Shown: piece after piece, positions 32,481 to 43,211 of the stretch
How the letters are laid out: each line of letters starts with the position of its first letter
Numbering within the stretch: the first letter of the stretch is position 1
From: Pseudo-nitzschia pungens
Taxonomy: Eukaryota; Bacillariophyta; Bacillariophyceae; Bacillariales; Bacillariaceae
NCBI GenBank assembly: GCA_037355855.1
Contig: CM074763.1
Span: forward strand, 3,100,001-3,164,000
Reading direction: 5' to 3'
DNA length: 64,000 nucleotides
Position numbers and translations under genes: made by a program
The notes under the pieces: generated by a model
Told to the model about the DNA's origin: nothing
Database searches by the model: none
The model's input: only the letters and a program-made list of their open reading frames with translations

Positions 32481-34228
32481 ATGAAGACGGCAGGTCCAAA
32501 AACTAATGAAAGGAGGGTTGCACTGATCGGGTCTACCGGTGGTGGAACAGCAACGCTCGGTCATACCAATGTTTCTGAGTTCGTTCGACTGATACGAGAT
32601 CATTTGAGTAGAATCGGGGGCGAGACAATATCAGTGACTTTGGATACGGTTCTTTTTGTTTCGCTGGATAATGGCGCTGGTTTTGATTCTGTTACTATGG
32701 AAGAAGATGCAACACTACTTTTCATTCAGGATGGTGGAGCAAAAGAAGCTACTTTTCACGACGAGTTGGGTCGAATAAACGAAATGGTTAAGAAATTTGA
32801 GGAAAGCACTGCTTTGGGATTCCAAGAAGGGAAATTTCATGGATTGATAAGCGTGTCGTGCAAGCCTTCTCTATTCGCCGGAACTCTTCGTGCCGTAGCA
32901 AAGCAAAATGTTCCTGTCACTGGAACTGGCGGATCTTCGTTGGCTTTGGCAACATCGGAGTTCAAGCTACGATTGATTGGTAATTCGGGAGGATCTGTGG
33001 GGACAACCCCCGAAACAAAAGCTGTTTCTTTTGCCAGTGCTTTCGCAAAAGACTGGGATTTAGAGTATAGCCCATGGAAACCCAAATCATCAAGAGTGGA
33101 TCCTCCGGCGTGGAGGTCGGTTCTCAATTCTTCTTTGCCTGGTTTTTGGAGCATAGCATTATTGAAAAGATTTCTTATAACCTCGCGTGTTGGAGAATTG
33201 GTGTCGACCGGAGATCGCGAGGCGTTGCTTTCTATCATCGAATCGCACTCTTTACCAATATTGTGCGGCGTTTCAATGGCAACTTCTCGAAGGAAAGTAG
33301 AAAGTGTGCACATGTCAGCAGTACTGGCTGCTTCTGCTTGTTACAAGACAGTATTGGGGGGAATGATTTCAGGTTCTATTGTAGCATTCCTTGAGGAACG
33401 GTTACTTTATGCATCGATTCTCAAATGGAAAGTACCTGCGACATTTACAAACTTGCTCACAGGAGGGCTTGTCGGAATTTTCACTGCTGCTATCATGACG
33501 CCGGTTAGCCCATATTTGAGTGCGGCGACGGAGCACTTTCGGGCAATTACAATGATATACTTGTGGGAGTCAACAGAAAGTAATGCTTATGAATACATCC
33601 GCCTTCTTATGTCATCTATCTCGGGTTTTCTGTTTTGTTACGGCAGTAAGGTGGGTTGGTGTAAGTAATATGATTTCAGTTTTGAGTCACGGTTTTCAGC
33701 AATCCCCAGACTTCGACGATGCGATATCGAAGATTGGTGGCTGATCATTTTTCAAACCTTCCTCCTCCCACATTAGATCATTCGATATTCCTGCCGATGA
33801 TTCTGATCGAAATGGAACTCGGAGATCCATCAATGCTTGGAACTTTGGATTTGTTGACTTTGGTCTTGGTGTGTGCAGGAGTTTGTCTTGGGCTCATCTT
33901 CACTGGGGACAAAGAGGAACGCAGTCTTGCCAAACGGGGCATCGCAATTAATCTACTTTGTGGTGACTTTATTGAAGCTTGCTATCCTCATATGGAACGA
34001 TATTATTTGGTCAATATGTCTGGCTACGTTGCAAGCTCGATGTCCGCAGCAGTCCTCACTGACGGCTGCAAATCGTCGGCTTACTTGCCATTCCCGATCG
34101 CTATTTGGTTATCTGACGACCGCAAGACACTTATAATGGCGTCTGCGATAGCATTCTTCATACCGTTCATTGGGACTGTTCTCAACTACATACTTTTCAT
34201 TCGAAATGATAAAAAACATGCGGAATAA
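32481..34228 (+). CDS. Conserved two-part protein: soluble GSTGGGTATLGH domain plus multi-pass membrane domain
   Basis: Exon 1 (32481-33650) and exon 2 (33710-34228) join in phase 0 over a 59-nt intron (alternative donors at 33659 and 33661 exist), giving about 562 residues. The N-terminal ~190 residues look like a Rossmann-type soluble domain: VALIGSTGGGTATLGH at the start, a middle GLISVSCKP, then VPVTGTGGSSLALA and LIGNSGGSVGTTPETKAVSFA. From ~220 onward there are about seven hydrophobic helices, with conserved-looking patches VSMATSRRKVES, ILKWKVPATFTNLLTGG, DHSIFLPMILIEMELGDPS and INLLCGDFIEACYPHMERYYLVN. I have the impression of similar proteins in bacteria and plants but no function comes with it. 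The paired soluble and membrane parts suggest a transporter or a membrane enzyme. The first in-frame ATG is used. Confidence 0.65.
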
Positions 34229-34359
34229 AAACCGAATAACACCAGAAAACGAAACTCAAGAATTATACGAAGTATCAAGGATTTTCTCTCTAGTATGGTA
34301 AATCAGAAACCAATTTATCAGAAATCATTAACATTGCCATCATCTTACCTCTCAGTCAT

Positions 34360-35139
34360 TTACTCGAGTTCATTTTGGATGACATAATTTTGATGAGATT
34401 TGTATTCGACACCAGGAGCATTCCATCCTTTGGCACGTAGATCTTTGGCGATGTAGTTTAATCTCTTTGCGTTCACCCCAAAGTCAAGGTAACCGATTCG
34501 ACTGCTGGAACGGAGCTGAACTTCTCTTTTTCCAAAGCCTTCAATCAGCGCAAACTCTACATCATCGATATACCCATTTTTCAGACTCTCGAATTGGGTA
34601 TAGATGTATCCCTTCTCGTTCGTAATAATCTTGAAACCTCCTCCATCAACATTTGCCTGTCCTGGTGTGTAAGAATTGATAGTTGAGACAAGCTCTGCAA
34701 AAGCCCTCTCCGAATCGTCACCGTATTCGTCGGGCCACTTCCAGGATGGCACGAAGTGGTCCGAGTCGTCTTCGGGATTTTCAGTTGAAACAAAGCAATT
34801 TGGTGCTGCTCCGCAGGGTTTCAAGCCGAGATATTCCTCTCCAACAATATCCATTCGCGTAGAAACTCCCAAATCCTTGGGTTTAGGCCCTCTTCTTTTC
34901 GGACGGTCGTCGTATTTCGTAGATATTTTGTTCTCAAAAGCATTGGCTTTCTCAGGAGTTGTTGCCAAAATTAAGCCAAAACCTGCCAATCCTGCTTTCA
35001 GAACACCTTGACGCGAAATACACGCGTCAATCTTGCGTTGCGTGGGATCACACGGTGTCAACCCGACTGTAGTGTCAACGCATGCAGCCGACAGAAAAAA
35101 CCACGTCGTGGCAGATAAGGATCGTGCAAGATCTTTCAT
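34360..35139 (-). CDS. DUF1499 protein, predicted thylakoid lumen
   Basis: A 259-residue single-exon protein. The N-terminus has a signal peptide (LSATTWFFLSAACVDTTVG), a basic transit stretch (QRKIDACISRQ) and a second hydrophobic segment ending with KANAF (VLKAGLAGFGLILATTPEKANAF), which together fit delivery to the thylakoid lumen. The mature region matches DUF1499: LKPCGAAPNCFVSTEN near residue 105, an A-F-x-E-L-V-S-T-I helix, YIYTQFES, DDVEFALIEGFGKREVQLRSSSRIGYLDFGVNAKRLNYI near residues 190-230. The VQ-RS-SR-GY-D-GVN-KR core is the family signature. Members occur across algae, plants and bacteria; the role is unknown. It converges on the previous gene, ending about 130 bp from it. Confidence 0.85.
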   Translation of the reverse strand: MKDLARSLSATTWFFLSAACVDTTVGLTPCDPTQRKIDACISRQGVLKAGLAGFGLILATTPEKANAFENKISTKYDDRPKRRGPKPKDLGVSTRMDIVGEEYLGLKPCGAAPNCFVSTENPEDDSDHFVPSWKWPDEYGDDSERAFAELVSTINSYTPGQANVDGGGFKIITNEKGYIYTQFESLKNGYIDDVEFALIEGFGKREVQLRSSSRIGYLDFGVNAKRLNYIAKDLRAKGWNAPGVEYKSHQNYVIQNELE

Positions 35140-36067
35140 TTCTTTGTTGAGAATCGATTTTTACCGGAAACCAGCAGATTGCGTCAGATCTATCTTTGTC
35201 CCGTTACTTTGAACGTATGAGGTTGTCCTCGATTTTTCTTTCCTTCATTCAAAACGTCGATGGATAATGTGATCAACATGATGAACGCTTTATCGGATGA
35301 GTTGTTTCAACAAAAAGAACGAGTGCTGATCGGAAAAATGAGGGACACTGACGTACATTTACAACTGCATCTGTACGAAGTTCGTAAACCCGCGCCCCAT
35401 TTTTTGAACTACTCCTCGAACGGCTCAAACGAATACTAAGATTAAGGTTACCGTAACCTTACACATCATGATGTAACTTACTGTGATGGTATGAAAAACC
35501 GACCCCTGATGAAAAACGATGTTGTAGGAGGTAGGATTGAAATGAAAGGAATCGTGACTCACAACCCTCCGAAATGAGAATCCAAATGCCAAAGGAGTGG
35601 ATATTTTTTCCGCACATCTGTGTTTTGAGAGTAAAATTACGGGTAACTTACCAATACGTACGAACAATCGACTTACTACGTAACAGGACCAGTATCGGTT
35701 CGAAAAGATTTCGGAGGGATGGCTTCGTTCAATGTGGGTGCGTTCATCCTTCATGAGAAAGGTATACGTATCGTAATCTTACGCCGCTAATCGCCCAAAC
35801 ATCACGACTTTCGTTCGGCTTTCAGCAATTAAGTTGTGAAAAAGTGGTCCACTTTATAGGTACGTCGAAGCAACGCCGCTGTTATCCACTGCAGAACATC
35901 TTCTTTTTATTGAACGTTGAAAACGAAATACATGACAATTGGTGATATTATGATAGCGGTGGAAGGAAAGATGCACTAAATTGTTGAACCATGTTCTTTC
36001 AATTTACCCCAGCTGTCGATAGTTACAAAACCTCTAACCCTTTCAGATTAGAAATCTGCAAACAAAG
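35140..36067. other. Divergent intergenic region between two plastid-protein genes
   Basis: Contains the start regions of the DUF1499 gene and of the DUF3593/DUF2499 gene. A short TAAGATTAAGGTTACCGTAACCTTA palindromic patch, here given as its core GGTTACCGTAACC, lies near 35440-35462. No coding sequence is supported. Confidence 0.45.
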
Positions 36068-37486
36068 ATGAAACTTTCGGGAATCAAAGTATTCGTTGGA
36101 GGTACAATGCTCCTAAGTGCTTTCTTGAGCGTGAGGGAGAGCAACGGCTTCTCGCCATCTTATTTCCGTCCTGACGGGGTGCTATCGAGAAAGAATCACA
36201 TTAGCGCAAAACGGAGACACAGTCCATATGGATTCGGGAGGAGCTTACCAGAACAAGATCGAAAGACTGTGTCTATTTCCGCTTTCGTCGACGCTTTTTC
36301 AACGACCGAAACACTATCTTTCCTCGGCAATTCGATTCAGAACATGGGAAGAGACGAAGCTGAACAACTCGCAGGTCCATTTTTTGGGGCATCTCTTTTC
36401 CCATATCTTGCATTTTTATGGCTATTAGCCAGAGAAGAAAACCAGTGTCCGAAAGGTGTTACAGTCGGTTTTGCAACATGTTTGTTGTTTGTCTTTTTGA
36501 CAATCCCAGCAGCAATCGCCTCTCAGGTTTTGTATGGCGTCTCATTAGCTGACAGTGATTGGCTACATGGGTCTGCGGAATCCCTCCTCACTGTCACCAA
36601 TCTTGTAACAGTAGTAGCATTTCGACAGGCATTGAATTCCAAAGAGCAAGATATTCCAATGCCACTGTCAGCAACGAGCTGGAAACCAATGACATTTCTC
36701 GTGATTGCCCTAACTGCCTTGGTTGCAGTGACTGCTCTTGTCCCAGCTGTATCAGATCCATTGGTTCACACGAAATACCTCGGTGGTTTCATGGATTTGC
36801 CTTTTAGTTTTGACTCTCTTGGGGCCAATGCCGAACCCGACAATGCGCTGTCGATCACTACGTGGATTATACATATTTCTAGTTTGGTAGAGTTCTTGGT
36901 GGCGATGGGTTTCGCCTGGCGATGGGCAACTGTGGTAGACAATAAAACTTGGAAAGGTTTGACGTGGGGACTTTTACCATTGCACAGTTCTGGTATTACT
37001 GCATGCACATATCACATATTCTACAATCGAATTCCGTTCCTGGTTCCTCTTCAAGCGCTGTTGACATGCGTTGGTAATACAACTGCTGCGCTTGCGACCT
37101 ATAGGATTGCACGGTCGAACGGATGGAAACCTGAAGGAATTGACGACGAATGGATTTCCATTGCAGATAGATTCACCAATGCTCCCATAGCCGATGCCGA
37201 TGCATACGATCCTGAATCGGTATCGGAAGGGGAATCAGAATCTTTGGTGGGTTTTGAAGATTTGGGACAAGCATTAGCGGGCGACAACGATTATAGCTTT
37301 CTGATCAAACTCTTCGCAGGCTGTGCAGTTGCTTCGTACGTCATTAAGTACGGGGAAACATACTTTGGCATGTTTTACGAAGCCAATCTTTTTGCCGGAC
37401 TTGCGTTCATATTCATCCCATCTGGACTGAATGCGTACAAGTGGTATCGTAGAGGACAAGACCCAAGTTTTGAGGGTTGGTTTTGA
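36068..37486 (+). CDS. Plastid membrane protein with DUF3593 and DUF2499 (Ycf49-like) domains
   Basis: A 472-residue single-exon protein. Residues 1-27 are a signal peptide ending SNGF|SPSYFRP, with Phe at the cleavage region as in diatom plastid precursors, followed by a basic transit segment. Residues ~100-200 contain several helices with GPFFGASLFPYLAFLWLL and LYGVSLADSDWLHGSAESLL, matching DUF3593. Residues ~245-350 (LSITTWIIHISSLVEFL, MGFAWRWATVV, WKGLTWGLLPLHSSGITACTYH, NTTAALATYRIA) match DUF2499/Ycf49. In plants and cyanobacteria these domains occur in thylakoid or envelope membrane proteins of unresolved function. An acidic linker and a last hydrophobic pair with GWF at the C-terminus complete it. 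The fusion of both domains in one chain implies that separate partners elsewhere act together. Confidence 0.85.
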   Translation: MKLSGIKVFVGGTMLLSAFLSVRESNGFSPSYFRPDGVLSRKNHISAKRRHSPYGFGRSLPEQDRKTVSISAFVDAFSTTETLSFLGNSIQNMGRDEAEQLAGPFFGASLFPYLAFLWLLAREENQCPKGVTVGFATCLLFVFLTIPAAIASQVLYGVSLADSDWLHGSAESLLTVTNLVTVVAFRQALNSKEQDIPMPLSATSWKPMTFLVIALTALVAVTALVPAVSDPLVHTKYLGGFMDLPFSFDSLGANAEPDNALSITTWIIHISSLVEFLVAMGFAWRWATVVDNKTWKGLTWGLLPLHSSGITACTYHIFYNRIPFLVPLQALLTCVGNTTAALATYRIARSNGWKPEGIDDEWISIADRFTNAPIADADAYDPESVSEGESESLVGFEDLGQALAGDNDYSFLIKLFAGCAVASYVIKYGETYFGMFYEANLFAGLAFIFIPSGLNAYKWYRRGQDPSFEGWF

Positions 37487-37791
37487 ACGATCAAGTCTTT
37501 CAAGTAACACAGAGAAGAGGAATAAGATTTCATGTTTCCGAATTCTTCTCAATTTCTTAGTTGTTTTACCAATCCGTACTTGTGTGTCTTCAAACGATGT
37601 TTGGCCTCACAAACACCAAGAGGATATTTTGATCCATGCTCTACGGTGGGAAAGAAATAGTCCACCTGATGCTCAAGTCAGAATCTATCACAATCTAACC
37701 TTCCTTCATGTTCAAAATAAATCGAGTGACAGAAACATGTTCTGTTTCTATCCGTCTTGAACTAAGTTTATGTGCATACTCGTACCACCTT
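37487..37791. other. Short convergent gap, nothing seen
   Basis: About 300 bases between the 3' ends of two converging genes; no gene or repeat is evident. Confidence 0.4.
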
Positions 37792-39258
37792 TCAATTCGA
37801 ATGGATGCTGTCGGTGACACGATTGAGTTCCATGCAGAAACTCGATATAGCCTTGTCCCAAGCACCGTTGGGGGAATCATCGGTATGGAACAGAACCAAG
37901 TTCTCCACCTGGTCAATTGATCCTTCAAGACTACCGTCCAATATCATGTTAGCTACAATTTTTTCTGCCTTTTCATTGCTAACACCTAAAATAGTAGCTA
38001 GTTGATCGAAGTAAATCGACCGATAAATCCCCGACACAGCCAACATGTTGTGTTCGACAACACCTCTTTCCATGATGGTCAAACCATCCCCCATGATGGC
38101 TTTCTGGTGTGGTTGGAGCGATTCTTCAAACTTCACAAGTTCCAACTTCTCAAGAATCTGACCTCTGTACATTTTTGTCAGAATGCGAGCGTGCGTCTCA
38201 AAGTCCGAAAGTTCAGTGAGTTGATCAAGTCGCGAGTCTTTGTAAATATGACCCAAAACTCGCTGTCGTTGTGGTCCACTAGGAGCCAGGATGGCACATG
38301 TGACCGCACGTCCCAGCATGGTCAACAAGTCTTCAGCACGAATCAAATCACCTGAGCTCTGACTCAAGTCATGGTAGCGAGATGCAGCCTGCAAAAACTT
38401 TCGATTAGAATCCAAGACTCGTGCATACGTCGACTTGTATCTTAGGATGAGAGCAACGTGTTGATCAGCATTCTCGATTGATTCCACCACCGATCCCGCC
38501 TTTGTGACGGCAGAATCAGACTCAGCAATCTGGTCTTCCTCCAAGAAGCATTCTGCAATTTTGACGTATACTATTGTATTTTTGATAAAATAATGACAGG
38601 CGTGAGTCGACATCAACCAGTTGACGGTGTTAAAAAATTCAAGTCGCGTCCGAACAACTGCGATGGAATGAAACTTGTCTTACCATCGCACTTCTCAGCA
38701 GCACTAAAGTAGTAAACACTATCTTTGGAATCGTCCATTCTCATTCCCGAAAGGACACTTGCAGCTGCCGAGTAATCCCCCTCTTCGTTCACATAGTAGT
38801 CAAATATCATCTGTCGCAATCGATTGTCTGCTGCACCATCAACAGGAGTGGCCGGCAAATGTTTTAGAGCTTCTAGAAAAATATTCATCATCTGCGTCGA
38901 TGAAAATGCCTGAGGCAAAAAAATAGGCGATTCGACCGCAGTTTTTATCAAGTACGAAGCCAGACTTCGTTGTTCTCCCTGCCCCAACGACTGCCACGAC
39001 GACGGACCGAAGGAGAATACCGTCGATAAGGATCCATAGTCCAAGGTTTGCACGGCAGAATCAATCGTTTCGATGAATAATTCCATTATCAAAAGGGGAC
39101 AGGATGGTTGAGAAAGTAGCTTTTCGATCTTTGCTCTTGTCAAGTTCCTTATTCTCAAAGTTCTTTGTTGTGTCTTCAGTGTCGTTTGTCGTCTTACCCG
39201 GTTTGGTTTGTTGCGCTGATCTTCGATCGACAAGTCGTGTTTCAGGCTCTCCGTTCAT
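37792..39258 (-). CDS. CSN4: COP9 signalosome subunit 4 (PCI domain)
   Basis: Main exons 39233-38684 and 38570-37792 join over a 113-nt GTAAGAC...AATAG intron; the junction reads FSAAEKCD-VYVKIAECFLEE, a CSN4 landmark. Further matches are YKSTYARVLDSNRKFLQAASRYHDLS in the TPR-like region (given in parts: YARVLDSNRKF, AASRYHDLS), MERGVVEHNMLAVSGIYRSI, FDQLATILGVSNEKAEKIVA and SLEGSIDQVENLVLF in the winged-helix PCI domain, and WDKAISSFCMELN at the end. CSN4 is a scaffold subunit of the complex that removes Nedd8 from cullins. The 5' end is unresolved: the best ATG (39258, MNGEPETRL) is one frame off from the main exon, so a short intron (a weak GTCGAT...GAAG option of 58 nt keeps frame) or an indel is needed. 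The first ~45 residues are therefore uncertain. Confidence 0.87.
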
Positions 39259-40708
39259 GGGTTTTGTGGATTTTTTGTTCAATCACGTTTCCGAATGTTT
39301 TACCGTGACTCCAACAAAAATGGGTAGTAAGTCTTAGTAACTTGGCACCCAGTCCTCCACAGAAGGTTTTTCGTTTTCGTTCAATCAACTGATTTGAACA
39401 GGTGTGCTACTACTACTATTAGTACTACTAGTAGTTGAAGGTAAACCTACCCTGGAAAAATGAATTCTTGGATAACCGCGTCAGTGTAAGAAAGATTCTA
39501 ATACCGCCAATAACAAAAGAATCCAACTTGTTTGACGAATGGCCATTTCTTACAGTCAGAAAAAGGCACTGCGGGAACTTTGGTAGTAGTAGTACTAGTA
39601 GAGGACCTATTAGTAGAAGTAATCTTACTACTTCTGATTGTTATTAGTACTACTAGTAGTAAACCTTACTAGTCTTGTTTCTAGTAATACATCAGCAGAT
39701 ATCGGAGGTGCTGTGATCCTTAGATTATTCAAACGTACACCTAAATTTTCCAAGACAATGGAATTATGCGAGACCAAAGTTTCGAGTTTCCACTTGGGAT
39801 GCGTAAGATTAGTAACCTTACGCCGTTTCCACTTGCGTAGACTAAGATTTTACTAAACGATGTAGTAGTACTAGTAGTTGTAGTAATGATAGTACTAGTA
39901 GTAGTAATCGAATGCTTAAAAATGATTTCCTTCGCAACATTGGCAACGGAGTAGAAAATAAGTAGCAGGAATATTGATTGAATGCGATTCTATGAAATCC
40001 TGTTTTGTAGTCAGCAACGCTATTCCCTGGTGGTAGTAGAGATCAAAAAAAGGATTGGGGATATTTGGGTCATAGTACTACTACTAGTAGTAGTATTAGT
40101 ACTAGTAGTACTAGTGCTGGACGTTCCAATGGTCAACTGATGTTTCACTCGAAGACAAGTTTCTGATGATTGACTTCCATGAACAACGGGACGCATGACA
40201 CTGCTGCTGACATTTTCTGCTTGCGCCTTCTATCCAAACAAACAAGCAGGAGTCGGACCAGGGTCATTTTAGCATTTTGTTTTTGTTGCGATTGTGCCTG
40301 CTTCTGGTTCATTTGGATAGAGTTATTTTCTAGCAACATAGTAGTAGTAGTCAAACGCACTCTTGATACAAGGAATTAGGTACGTGTAGCAATATTTGTT
40401 TATCTAATTAGCATGGCGAATCCTTGCGACAGAAAAGATAATTACTACGTTTTCGTTGCAAGAATGTTGGACGTCGCTTTCTTTTTCATATTGTGATTTC
40501 ATTTCACTTTCTTTTGGGTAGATCTTGGTGTATCTTTGCACTATTTTTTTTTCTTCGGTCAACAGGGTACGTGTACCGGATCGAACATCGTTATTTTTGT
40601 TGTCACATTTCGAATCACAATCACAGCGGAAGTGAATACTAGCCACTACCGTAGTCGTGAACAGGAGTAGTATTGTGTCTCCGACCAGAATTTCCAAGTT
40701 CCGAGAGG
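39259..40708. other. Repeat-rich intergenic region, CTAGTA microsatellites
   Basis: Four separate TACTAGTAGTA-type clusters (39400-39440, 39585-39665, 39860-39905, 40072-40125) dominate. Words like GTAAACCTTACTAG join them. Open frames here are short and repeat-derived. Confidence 0.5.
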
Positions 40709-40996
40709 TTATAGCTTGCAATTTTCGCACTGACATCCAACACCGTGGCGTGCCCTCGAGCAGGCAGTGCAGGGGCAAGCAGGGCCGTGTGTTTTTGTAC
40801 ATTCAGGACAAGCACATGCTGGCAAGTGAGCAACACGTGCAGCCAACCTCGACTTTGAGGTTGCAGAAGACGCCAAGGAAGCAACCGGGAATCTGACTGC
40901 AGAAAACGCCTCTGCCTCGGGAGTATTCGCAAAAATGCAATAGCTGAATACACACGTCGTTGCGACGGCGACAGCGCTTTTGCTCTTGGACAACAT
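40709..40996 (-). CDS. Small plastid-targeted Cys-rich protein with three CxCxxC motifs
   Basis: Starting at ATG 40996 the protein has 95 residues. Residues ~8-27 form a signal peptide (AVAVATTCVFSYCIFANTPEAEA) with AFSAV at the end, a clear Ala-Phe cleavage motif for diatom plastid import, followed by a Ser/Arg-rich transit segment. The mature C-terminus is built from three evenly spaced motifs: CACPEC, CPCTAC and CQCENC, separated by about 8 residues that include TKTHGPA and SRARHGVG. Nine Cys in about 30 residues suggests binding of zinc, copper or iron, or a disulfide network, in the plastid. It is reminiscent of metallothionein-like peptides but not homologous as far as I can see. An open frame extends 49 residues further upstream (to 41143), but the signal peptide argues for the internal Met. 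Confidence 0.7.
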   Translation of the reverse strand: MLSKSKSAVAVATTCVFSYCIFANTPEAEAFSAVRFPVASLASSATSKSRLAARVAHLPACACPECTKTHGPACPCTACSRARHGVGCQCENCKL

Positions 40997-41932
40997 CTTA
41001 TCTTGAACAAATTTACTTGACTTTATTGAAAGAATCCAATTTGGGGCCTGATGGGAAGCTGTGGAAGTAGACACAGCAGACTGTTGGCAAACGTCTCTTC
41101 TACGGTAAACCTTATGGAAGTTCCGTCCGAATGGTGTAAGCACCCAACAGAACTCGGTGCGTAATTACTCGTAGCCCTGGTCCTCTATATCGTTCGGAAG
41201 TTACCTAGTACTTCGTATACGGTAAGGTACGGCACCGCAGAGCGAAGAACAACACAAAAGATTGCGAGACGTCAATCTCGAAAACTGACGACACCTTTGG
41301 CTGATAGAGTGGGCATGTACATGTACCGAATGCTTGAGGCACGGTGATGGCACGTGTTTTTTGCATATCTTTCTTACGTCATCTTACGTCTGTGCAAAGA
41401 ACACATATCTATTATCAATACGTACCATATAGTCATCCGGGGCAGCGACTAGCGCCTAACGACTAACCTTGCGGGACTAACAACTACTACGTACACAACT
41501 AGTAGTAAGGTTACTTGTACCGGTAATTTGTAAGATTGTATTTAACCGTCTTGCTTGCTTGCTGCTCTCGCTCGCTAATTCGCTCGCGCTGTTGGAAGAC
41601 TGGGTACGAGTATGCCGGTACAGTAACCTTAATCGTAAATATCGTACGGTAATTACTTGTAAATATTGCAGAACATAACGTACGGTAAACCTTATCCCCC
41701 GAATAGCGGAAGAATGGTATTTTTGATTTTTGTAGCATCGTAGCATAGAGCTCGTGGCACAGAGCTCGTAGCTATAGCATATCTTAACCCTGTGGTAATT
41801 GGTACCGGTAATGCTTCGGGATGCTTGGGAGAAAGCTACCGTACGTAGTGTGTGTACTACTAGACATGATACAGATCCGAAGTTAGCACTCTCATAGCAA
41901 CCTGTTTCAAAAGCAGCTTTCCTGCTCAGCCT

Positions 41933-41975
41933 CCTGCTTAGCCTCCTGCTTAAACTCCTGCTTAAACTCCTGCAT
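41933..41975. repeat. ~12-bp tandem repeat (CTCCTGCTTAAA-like)
   Basis: Four to five imperfect copies of CCTCCTGCTTAG / CTCCTGCTTAAA in a row, next to a CTAGTA patch. Confidence 0.8.
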
Positions 41976-42479
41976 AGCAATTTGTAGGCTGTCACTACTA
42001 GTAGGAGCTCCTAGTACTAGTACTAGTACTAGGCTAGTACATCATAACTCTGGTACAGATCCCTAGTACATAGGGATCTATCTATCTCCATACTTAGCAT
42101 CCCCCCTGGCACCAAGGTGAATATCATTACAGAATATGGGGAAACTGTTCTTGCAATCTTTCTCAAAATTAGAATATGGGGAGAAGTCCTACATGTAAAG
42201 ATATTCAAGATGCTATGGATTAGTATGCTAGGGCTCCTGTGTAGCGAACTATACTGGGGCTACAGGTATTATCCGCCAGTAACTGTCTACAAGGTGCTGG
42301 GGGGTGTGCTAAGCAGCAGGCTTACTAGCAACAAGCTTAGCAGCACTGTAGCATAGTGCTACAAGCTTAAGGCTTAAGGCTCAATGCTATATGCTATGCT
42401 ACTAATCCACCTACCATCAGGGTATGGTCATTGTCCACAATTTATACTATAACCATATACCCAACCCTGCAGTTACTAG

Positions 42480-42895
42480 CACATGAGCAACTTTGCGAGC
42501 GCCCTAGCAAGCAAATGTGAGCTTCAGCACACAATTGGATTATTCACTAAACGCTACTCCATAAGATACTCTAAGTTTTTACGCTAGTCCCTACACTACT
42601 ACACTACAGTACTCGACCTACGGAGCTGCAAACTCCTTTTCAGCGCTGTATTACGAGACAGCAATCTGTCACAGATACCGTACTACTGAGCTGAGCACTC
42701 AGCTCAGCTCAGCTCCTTCACTTCGTCTTCTTATGTTCTTACCACCTGTTAAACTAAGCGCTCCATCATGCCCTCCTATTGATTGATTCCTTTGTACCTC
42801 TAGGGGACTACTATCCTGTCGTAATTAAAAGTGTATGCAATAGCGCTTGAACAGTATCCTCTGTAGTCTCACTATTTGCCAGCACTTGGCGTCAC
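42480..42895. repeat. Dispersed repeat, copy 1 (partner at 60850-61220)
   Basis: Both copies share, in the same order and orientation, GTGAGC..AGCACACAATTGGAT (about 42516), GAGCTGAGC...GGCTCAGCTCCTTTCACT-like DNA (about 42694), ATCATGCCCTCC followed by GATTGATTCC and TGTACCTCTAGGG (about 42765-42806), and AAGTGTATGCAATAG...TTTGCCAGCACTT (about 42829-42886). Divergence between copies suggests an old element. No coding capacity or terminal repeats are visible. Confidence 0.65.
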
Positions 42896-43211
42896 CATAA
42901 TTCTTACCGAACTTCGGTTCGCATTCGTACGGTATTCGTATTCGTATTTATTTGTATTCGTATTCGCAAAAGACTTGTCTCCGTCGAAATGGCTCCGCCG
43001 AAAGGAACCACCAACATGAAAGTGCAACAGAGAGTTTCGTGTTCGAACTGCTAACTGCTAACCATTACGAAGTACCGGTAAGTATTTCACTTCCTCTCAT
43101 AATTCGAATTTCAAAAACAACAACAAAGACTCGAGTAAAAGTAAAAGTACGAGTACGACGAATACAAACCATTACAACATACCCACAACAACAACACCAA
43201 CAACAAGGACA

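Larger units (their letters stand above)
40997..43211. other. Repeat-rich intergenic region with a dispersed repeat copy
   Basis: Holds the usual ACCGGTA words (41500-41860), CTTGCTTGCTTGC and CTCGCTCGC runs near 41550-41590, a CTCCTGCTTAAA tandem at 41933-41975, and at 42480-42895 one copy of a repeat also found at 60850-61220. No gene is supported; the open frame at 42117-42356 has no family features. Confidence 0.5.

Noticed and set aside
42117..42356. 79-codon open frame in the repeat region
   Set aside because: Lies next to repeats, has no start context or homologous features, and is short enough to arise by chance.
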